From: Siderastrea radians
Taxonomy: Eukaryota; Cnidaria; Anthozoa; Scleractinia; Rhizangiidae
Length of the DNA: 64,000 nucleotides
Assembly: GCA_964017195.1 (NCBI GenBank)
Contig: OZ024898.1
Span: 7,815,294-7,879,293 of the forward strand
Direction of reading: 5' to 3'
Of this stretch, positions 37,201 through 46,200 are shown one piece after another. The first letter of the stretch is position 1, and every line of letters begins with the position of its first letter. The notes under the pieces are model-generated. The model had not been told where the DNA came from, made no database searches, and worked only from the letters and a program-made list of their open reading frames with translations. The position numbers and the translations under genes are program-made.

Positions 37201-40200
37201 TTTGAATATGAACTTGTTTAGTTTGTTACTGGGCTTTTTTATCAAAAATTGACACTACACTTATTAAAATGGTTATGAATTAAAAAGCGGTAGATGAATT
37301 TTTTTATATCTTTGTCCTCAAGGAGAATAATCAATATTCAGTACAATCCCAGCGTTTCAAATTCATTGAAACGTTATAAAGCTGTCAATTTTGAGCCAAA
37401 ACTCAGGAAAATATTGGACTGATTTTCACGCCAGTGGCTTGTTGCTCTCATTATGCATCTCCATTGTTTTAAATAGGCGTGCAATTGTAAATTTCACTAC
37501 ATCATGAATTCATATAACGCTTGATTGCTTTCCGAAGATGTTCCGGCGAAAACGTGCTGAGACTGGGATAAGATTGTGGGAGACCCACGTCTACTGACCT
37601 GTTTAAATTTTTCGTTGACTCCTTTCGTTGACTGAGCACAGCAGCTTTCCGTTTGCGTTCTCTGCTAACCGAAGCTTGCGCTTACTGCTAACCTTGAGGT
37701 TTGCACTCACTGCTGTCAGCCTGTCCATTGTTATTGTAATGCTAACCTGGTACATTAGCACCTTTTTCGGAACATCTTCGGAAAGCAATCAAGCGTTATA
37801 TGAATTCGTGATGTACTGAAGTTTACAATTGCACGCCTATTCGAAACAATGGAGATGCATAATAAGAGCAACAAGCCACTGGCGTAAAATTCAGTCCAAT
37901 AATTTCCTGAGTTTAGGCTTAAAATTGATAGCCTTACAACGTTTCAATGAGTTTGAGACTTGGGGATTGTATTGATTATTGATTATTCTCCTTGAAAGCA
38001 AAGTTTTAAAAAAATTCATCTACCGCTTTCTAATTCATAATCATTTTAATAAGTGTAGGGTCGATTTTTGATAAAAAAGCCGCGTAACACAATTAACCAG
38101 TTCATATTCAAGCCAACGTTTTCTAAAAATCAAATGGAACGATTTCCCCGAAATTTTCATACAAAGTAATTAGATGACATGACATTCATTTAAAACCAAA
38201 ATGTTGTTTCATAAGTCGCTGTGGACATACTTTTCAATAGCAGTTCAAAATTATTTTGTTTTTGTTGTTTTTTAACACCTTAAAACTTCACCCGAACATT
38301 TCTCGAAAACTCTCTCATAGAAATTCTTCAAATTTTGTAGACGTGAAGACAAATATGTCAGGTCGAAGATCCAGTCGAGCGCTTCCCAGAATTATCTCTT
38401 GGTGACAAGTAATTAACTCTCATGTAAAATGGGGGATGACGTCATTACGTTGCTATGGTAACTCCGATTTCGATGAAACGTACCTCATGCAAAACTTTCA
38501 CCTTTTTCTAGGTCAGCAGTAACGATCGATTTTCTATTGGGTTGTTCACTGTGGTACACTAGTTGCTTAAAGTTGAGAGGTATCGTCACTCAAAAACTCG
38601 ATCGAGCCACCTTAACCGAAACGGTAAATATCAAAAGGAAGAATTATTCGTATGTACCAAAGCCGGTAGAAAAAGGACAACATTCGCTACTAATGGCGTG
38701 TTTATGGAAAAATTAGAATACTAAAATAACTTACCTGTTCTTTACTCAAGTCCACCACGTTTGCCGGTCGCACTCCCTTCCATATATGGTATAGCCTTTG
38801 TTCAGTAATCCAATCAACATTCGATTATTGAATTGAGGCTCAATTTGAATATTGGATTATTCACTTCAGGAATGGATTATTCAATCAAAGAACGGAATCA
38901 ATATTCCATTAACAAATTCATTAGTCCGTTTACGACGAGAACGCCTGACCGGCTTTGACTGTAATAATGCTGGTGTACAGTTTTACCAATTTGTTCTTTG
39001 AACATTTAGAGTCAAATTTGTCTTGTGGTAGCAGTTTGGATACATTGCACTTACTCGGTGGTCCTTTGCAGACATGTTGTATGATAATACAGTCTCGGTT
39101 GTCACCACAAACAGTATTACACTGTCACTGGTCTGTTTAAATGCAAGTCCTGCAAGTGACAGGAGACAAGCAGGCATTAATAAAGATACCTTTCCTTCCC
39201 TTCCTTTCAAACAAAGTCCAGGTTTTAGTGCTCTCATTGGCATAGCTGAACCCAGTTGGCATAAACACTGGAAGATAAACTGCACCCTACGTTTAGAAAT
39301 TACCCAGGTTGTCTGTTAATACCAGGAGGCACCATGCTTAAAAACCAGGGTTTCTCAGACCATCCCATGATGCACAGAAAATATCACGCATGAACAAAAA
39401 GAGGCACCAGGGCTAAAAATTAACTTCAGTGCTTGGTCACCACTCGGGCCAGTATCCCTGAATTCTTAGTGGCCCTCAAATTTCCTCTACTAACACAAAA
39501 CCATTTTTACTTGAATAAATGCTTCATGGCTTTTAACTTATGCTCCCAGAAATGGATAAATTATTCATATACACTGATGTATCTGAATAGTTTTCACAAA
39601 CATCTTTTTTCTTTCAAGCATTAATTTGTCATGTGCAATGAAAAAAGTAAGTCTATTATATTGAGCAGTGTTGAGTGATTTTGCCAATATCACACTGAAC
39701 TCTGGCTTAAGTCTGGAGTCACGTGTCAATAAAATCAAAATGGCTTCTACATATCAGAGTGATCTAAAAACTCGATCACAGATGGCTTTGAATTTTGCAC
39801 TTTAGAACAAAACTTTTATTACAATTGAAGAACTTAGAGTTGAGGAAAGAAAGGAAAGAAAAGAAAGGTACTCCAAGGAAAGAACATTTTATTTTATTGT
39901 TATTGTTATTCTTTTCATACTTCTCAAATCGTAGTCGCCCTTTGGGCAATCAAACCTCAACTTTTAGTGGCGCCCTGGACACTGTCAAACTGCCAAGTTT
40001 TAACCCTGAAACACCATGGCATTGATTTTTGAGTGGTCACAGCATGCACCTTAAATCCCAGCTGGCACATCAAGGAAAGCTGATGACAATGACTTAAGGA
40101 CAATGCCACCTTTTGTTGCTGCACATGTATACATTCTGCGCATCTCAGGATGGTCCAAGAAACTCGGGTTTCTTAAGGACAGCACCTACTAATAATACAA

Positions 40201-43200
40201 AGGTATTATCTTTTGCTTGGTTATACTGCAGGAAAAGCAGATCTTATCAACGGCTTTTGGAATCCAAAAAGAAAATTGGGGGTGACCAGAGATAATTTGC
40301 TTAATTAACTCTTCAAAATATATGGTAACCCACAATTTTCTTTTTGGATTCCAGACATAAACTGTTAGTACAAAAATACCCCTGTACATCATTTTATTTT
40401 TATTGCCAAAAACATTTCTAAAATCTTATGTGTATTATAATCAATAATTTGTTAACAGTGTAATAAAATAAATTTGTTAGAATTTCTCTTTGCCTCCCCT
40501 ACCTGTCACGGGATGTTTGTCATGATGCACAATTCTCTGTTTTGTGTGCCTATAGAGAAAGAAACCAATATTAACACACAGCTACTTCAATTACCGTTGT
40601 TGGATTTTAAAGCCTCAAGCTTATGCGACAAGACCGAAAGTTAGTATGGGTAGCTGTACATCTTGTTTGATTCGGCTGTAATTTTACGGCTGTCACTGGG
40701 TAAAAGTACCATAAACACTTGTCTATGTGATCTAGTTTCTGTAGGGGTGTGCAATAGCCTAAGTTGGGTAAATTTGTTAATAAATTACCCATGTCACCCT
40801 GAAGCCCTGTCACGAAGATTGTCCGACAACATTAATTGGAATAGCTGTATACCAATGTATGCTGTTAGGTGATGGACTTACAATGTTGTTTTCATTTGAC
40901 TGAGCATTCTCCTACAAAAGTTTTACAATAACCTATTGCACACATGTCCTGTAATCATTTTACCTTTTATCTTAATTTTGTTGGGTACCTGTAGTCTACA
41001 CGCACGTTGTTTGTCAAGTCAGTAGGATGCACTAACACAGCAAATTGTACAGGTCGTGTGGGGGCTCGGTGGTGTAGTGGTAAGTGCATTGGACTTCAGA
41101 TCTGAAGGTTGGTGGTATGACGCCCAGACCCTGCCATCGTGTTGTGTCCTTAGACAAGAAACTTTACCCCACATTGTCTCTCTCAGCCCAGGTGTATAAA
41201 TGGGTACCGGTGACATACTGCTGGGGGTAACCCTGCGATGGACTACCTGAGCATCCCATTCAGGGGAGGGGGGGTAGCAATACTCTCAGCTGCTTCATGC
41301 TACAGAGACCTGGATAAGCTCTGGCCGTATGAGCCTCCTTGGCTCATGAGCGACTTCACTTTTACTTTATGTACAGTTCATGTACAGTCTTTGTCTAAGC
41401 CCTCTCACCTGTCTCTTGTGATGTCCCCTTTGTAAACAATGACACTACCGTCAACAAATCCCACAGCCATTTGGGTCAGATTCTCCATCACAGCAAGGCA
41501 CGACACCTGATGGTGAGATTTAAAAAAGTGCCTTACCCTTTCACTCCCAGAGTCAGTTATGGAGACAATTAAGATGGTTCTAACTTTTGAGTCTGTGGAT
41601 GAAACTATATGATTGGTGTGACCATTCCAACGAAACCTCGTCAGCAGTACTTTCACTTGGTACAATTTGTATTTTTTTACAATGAAACTTGGAATTTGTC
41701 TTGACTTTTGATTTTAAGCACTCTTGGGAGTAAAAGTGTAAATATCCATTTTTCCTCACTGGCTCTCTTTGATTGCCAGGCGAGCTCATAAATAGAGGCT
41801 TCTTTATTTATGACTTGATTTCTGTTGCCAAATTACACATAGGCAGCAGAAAAACCCAGGCAACTGGGTAAGCTTGAAGGCTAGATTGGTGACCAGCAGC
41901 AAAAAATCCCACATCCAATATTCTCCCTACTTGTACAATGGGAAGCATCTAGAGATTTGTTTTGAGAATCTGTAAGTTGATATTAAAAACCTATTAAGGG
42001 TTAAAACTAATGACTATCATACCGGAACTGGTTTGTTTCCTGGAATGAGTCTCTGCATACAGCAGCAAACTGGATTTCCATATTTGTCAATCTGGAAGAG
42101 AATTTTTAAAGTTTTATTAAAACTTATTAATTATCACTGACAGCATTACATTTTATGGAAAATGAATTAGTAAGGGCATAATGATCTAAAACTAAATGCC
42201 TTTGCTACATTTATTAGAAGAGACACATTTACTCCTGACCATTACCTCAAACAAGAATTGCAAATAAATCTGAACTCTTGTACATGACAAACTATCTATT
42301 GTAAATGATCATCTATTACTAAATTCATTTGAACTAAAAAAAGATCATAGCAGTCCTTCATAACCTGCAAACCTGAATTGACAACCTAATAACAATAAAT
42401 ATTACACGCACTTGTTGCATGTTACACTTTCAATTGCTTACATGTATTTAACTTTTAAAATAATTAATTCAACTGTTTCCTCTGGACATCTCGTTTGGAA
42501 GGGGCAGTTGTTGTGTTTTAAACTTGTGTTCAGTTTGAAAATTTTCAACCATGTTAAATTTTTATTTTCCTCAAGTGTGACTCAGTTTCATTACCATAAT
42601 GTGGAACGACAGAAAGTAATATTAAAAAAACTCAGACTGGTTTGAAAAATGCCAAACCAAAACCAAAGATACAAGGAGTTTATTAGAGATGTGCATTTAA
42701 TACAGTTGCATCCTTTTTTTCACAAAATACCTCTTTTCGCCTAAAAGAGATATTTTGTGTAGGGAGGTGCTGATTAATGGTGCATTTATCGTGGACTGTC
42801 ATTAAGTTTTGATGTCATGTAAAAATTACAATTTGACTGCATTATTTACGTGTAAGAGTTCAAGAGCATACCTTGTCCAGATTCCAAACTCTGATAATAG
42901 GATCAATTCCACCTACTTCATCTTCCTAAACAATAAATTAAAGGAAAAATTTTTTAGTAAACATGAAGAATAGGAAATCAAACCACACACCTTTGGTTGG
43001 TCATACATTGCATTTGTTGCAAGTTACACTGTAGCTTATCACTTTTATCTCAGACGAGTCTTTTTTCCTTTGCACATGTGGCTTGTAAGTATATGCTTTG
43101 TGATGAGAACATGCAAAGGAATTTTCAGCTGTTTACATTGTTTTAACTAAAATTTGTTTTGGTTTGAAAATTTCCCAAGCAGTTTACGAGTTATTTACAT

Positions 43201-46200
43201 TTCGTAACCTAATTACGATAATACATCTGAGGTGAAGGAAAATAAAAATTAAACTTGTTTTTAAAAAAACAATAGATCAAATCAACACCAAATTTAAACT
43301 AAATCTTCACATTCTTAGAGATCAAAGAATGACACCCAATGAACAGAAGCACATGGATACATGTACATGAACATGGTTGGAAAATCCCTCTCCCACCTCC
43401 CCTCATAAATGTCACAAATTTCTCCACAAACAATCCAAACTAGCCAAATGGCAACAAACTTGGAGAAGCAACAAAACAATACGGAATTGACATGAGTGAT
43501 CAGCACAGCAGATGATTTGACACCCAAATGACAGTTACTACATTAGGATGACACAACAGTTTATCACTAAGACAAACCTCTGCCCCTGAAAAAATCTTCC
43601 AGGGTCAAACCCAAAAAAATCTTGATTTGGGTTGCTACATGAATAATTGTGCTCTACTTTGATAAAAATGCTACAAACTGGAGATATACCTACCCCAACT
43701 GTAAACAGTATATTTTGCTGTTTTAGTTGATAAAAATGTGACACACGTATTTCATAGGCCCGGAATGATGTGATTGTCAGATCGCGGCCCAGAAAATGAA
43801 CAGAACCCGATGAATCTGTTGAAATTTAAAATGTTATTTACAAGATATTGACAAAGACTTGCTGGTAACAATTAAGCCTGGTTCTCATATGCCGCCGAAC
43901 TACCTGTGACATAGCCACCAATACTGCCTGGGATTCTGTATGAGAACATACATGTAGGCTGCCGGCAACAACAACTACTGCAGGCCTTTACTGCGGATGT
44001 GCCTGCACGTGAAGTTGAACTCAAGTCAACTTCGCAGGCTTGCCGGCGTAAAGGCCTGGGATGGTTGTTGTTCCCGGCGGCGTATGTTCTCATATTGGAA
44101 CAGTATCCCAGGCAGTACTGGCGGCTACGTCACAGGTAGTTCGGTGGCATATGAGAACCAGGCTTTACAGTCATGTGCTATTATTACAATAGTAAGAGTT
44201 GCCAAAAGGTCTTGGTAGCAAGAAACAAGTTAATATTTTGAAGAACAACACAACACTTTTTAGTTTCAAAAATGTTTTGGCATCCCTGATGCCATCCTCA
44301 GTTGAAGGAAAAAGTTACAACAAAGCTATTTATATGCAATAATAGTGATTAGAATTATAAATGAAAATGTATAGGCAAGAGTGACAGGAAAAAAGCGTGA
44401 TTATGTGAAATCATAAACAAACAGCTTCAAATTAACATGTTTAACCTGTTGATTTAAAGTGGGCTTTTCCCAGCGGATATGTAAGGATTCTTTGATCTTT
44501 AGTTGAAAACTTGTAGTGGCGCAGTCCAAAATGCTGAAGCAATTGGTCGAACACAAATTGCGGCAATTTTCAGATTGTTGCAAGTGTTTGTACACGTGAG
44601 AGGCCCTATCCATAGCTAAATGCTCACGTACGCGTGTTGAAAAGTGGCGGGTGGTTTCACCAATGTAACAAGCGTTACAGCCTGCACATGAACATTTGTA
44701 AACAACACTCGAACGGAGATTGCTTGGGATAGGGTCCTTCGCGCTAAACAAGTTTCCGATTTTAAAAGAAGAGAAAATTAACTTAATATCAATGTTGTTA
44801 CAGTAGCGTTTTATCAGGTGGCGAATGCATTTCTGAGTGACGCCAGAATAATGGCCTATATAAGGTAACTTGAAATAAAAAGTTGAGACCTTGTCAGGAA
44901 CACAACCCACAGAGCAAACTTTGCTTTCAACCCTGGTTACATATTGATTAATAACCCTTTCAATAAGATGGGTAGGGAAAAGGTTCTTCTTGAGAATTTG
45001 AGTGAGGTGCTTGATGTCTTTGTGAAAACCAACCCAGGGGCTATTGATTTCGTAGGTTCGGTCAACAAGTGTCCTGATGAGACCAAGTTTGTAGGAATAT
45101 GAAGTGAAACTGAAATAATTGGTAAGGAGGCCAGTGAAGGTTTTCTTACGATAAACACTAGTGATAGAAGCATGAGAACAGTTGTTGTCGATAAGGACAT
45201 CTAAAAAAGGTATTCTGTGATCCGAACCTACAAAATCAATAGCACCTGGGTTGGTTTTCACAAAGACATCAAGTACCTCACTCAAATTCTCAAGAAGAAC
45301 CTTTTCCCTACCCATCTTATTGAAAGGGTTATTAATCAATATGTAACCAGGGTCGAGAGCGAAGTTTGCTCTGTGGGTTGTGTTCCTGACAAGGTCTCAA
45401 CTTTTTATTTCAAGTTACCTTATATAGGCCATTATTCTGGCGTCACTCAGAAACGCATTTGCCACCTGATAAAACGCTACTGTAATAACATTGATATTAA
45501 GTTAATTTTCTCTTCTTTTAAAATCGGAAACTTGTTTAGCGCGAAGGACCCTATCCCAAGCAATCTCCGTTCGAGTGTTGTTTACAAATTTTCATGTGCA
45601 GGCTGTAACGCTTGTTACATCGGTGAAACCACCCGCCACTTTTCAACATGTGTGCGTGAGCATTTAGCTATGGATAGGGCCTCTCATGTGTACAAACACT
45701 TGCAACAATCTGAAAATTGCCGCGATTTGTGTTCGACTAATTGCTTCAGCATTTTGGACTGCGCCACTACAAGTTTTCAACTAAAGATCAAAGAATCCTT
45801 ACATATCCACTGGGAAAAGCCCACTTTAAATCAACAAGTTAAACATGTTAATTTGAAGTTGTTTGTTTAGATTTCACATAATCACGCTTTCTTCCTGTCA
45901 CTCTTGCCTATACATTTTCATTTATAATTCTAATCACTATAATGCATATAAATAGCTTTGTTGTAACTTTTTCCTTCGACTGAGGATGGCATCAGGGATG
46001 CCGAAACACGTTTTTGAAACTAAAAAGTGTTGTGTTGTTCTTCAAAATAGTAAGAGTCAAATAATGTATAAAAAGATGTATAAAAAGTTTTGGTTTGGCT
46101 ATGTTTTAGGGTAAAGAGAAAATTAAAATAAAAATGCATCAGAACAGAGGTGGCCTAGGCATTCATAATTAATGTAACGTGGTGAAAACATAATTGGGTT

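Larger units (their letters stand above)
44200..46045. mobile_element. Penelope-like retroelement arranged as an inverted (palindromic) pair
   Basis: Two copies face away from a shared centre. The minus copy occupies about 45220-44237 and the plus copy 45221-46047. Matching arms (44237-45062 and 45221-46047) are about 826 bp with few differences. The central 158 bp (45063-45220) occurs only in the minus copy and encodes IPFLDVLI, then YRKKTFTGLLTNYFSF. Each copy encodes the RT thumb region and a GIY-YIG-type endonuclease (CNACYIGET, then HFST-VREH). The whole is flanked by the 12 bp direct repeat AATAGTAAGAGT (44188-44199, 46046-46057), consistent with one insertion event. It sits in VPS11 intron 3. 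Confidence 0.85.

Noticed and set aside
41058..41140. tRNA gene
   Set aside because: The A box is present but the B box is degraded, no acceptor stem pairs, and a SINE body follows directly.
45230..45339. N-terminal 40 codons of the long minus-strand frame over the Penelope-like element
   Set aside because: This part is the antisense of the plus copy across the palindrome centre and is not protein-coding homology.
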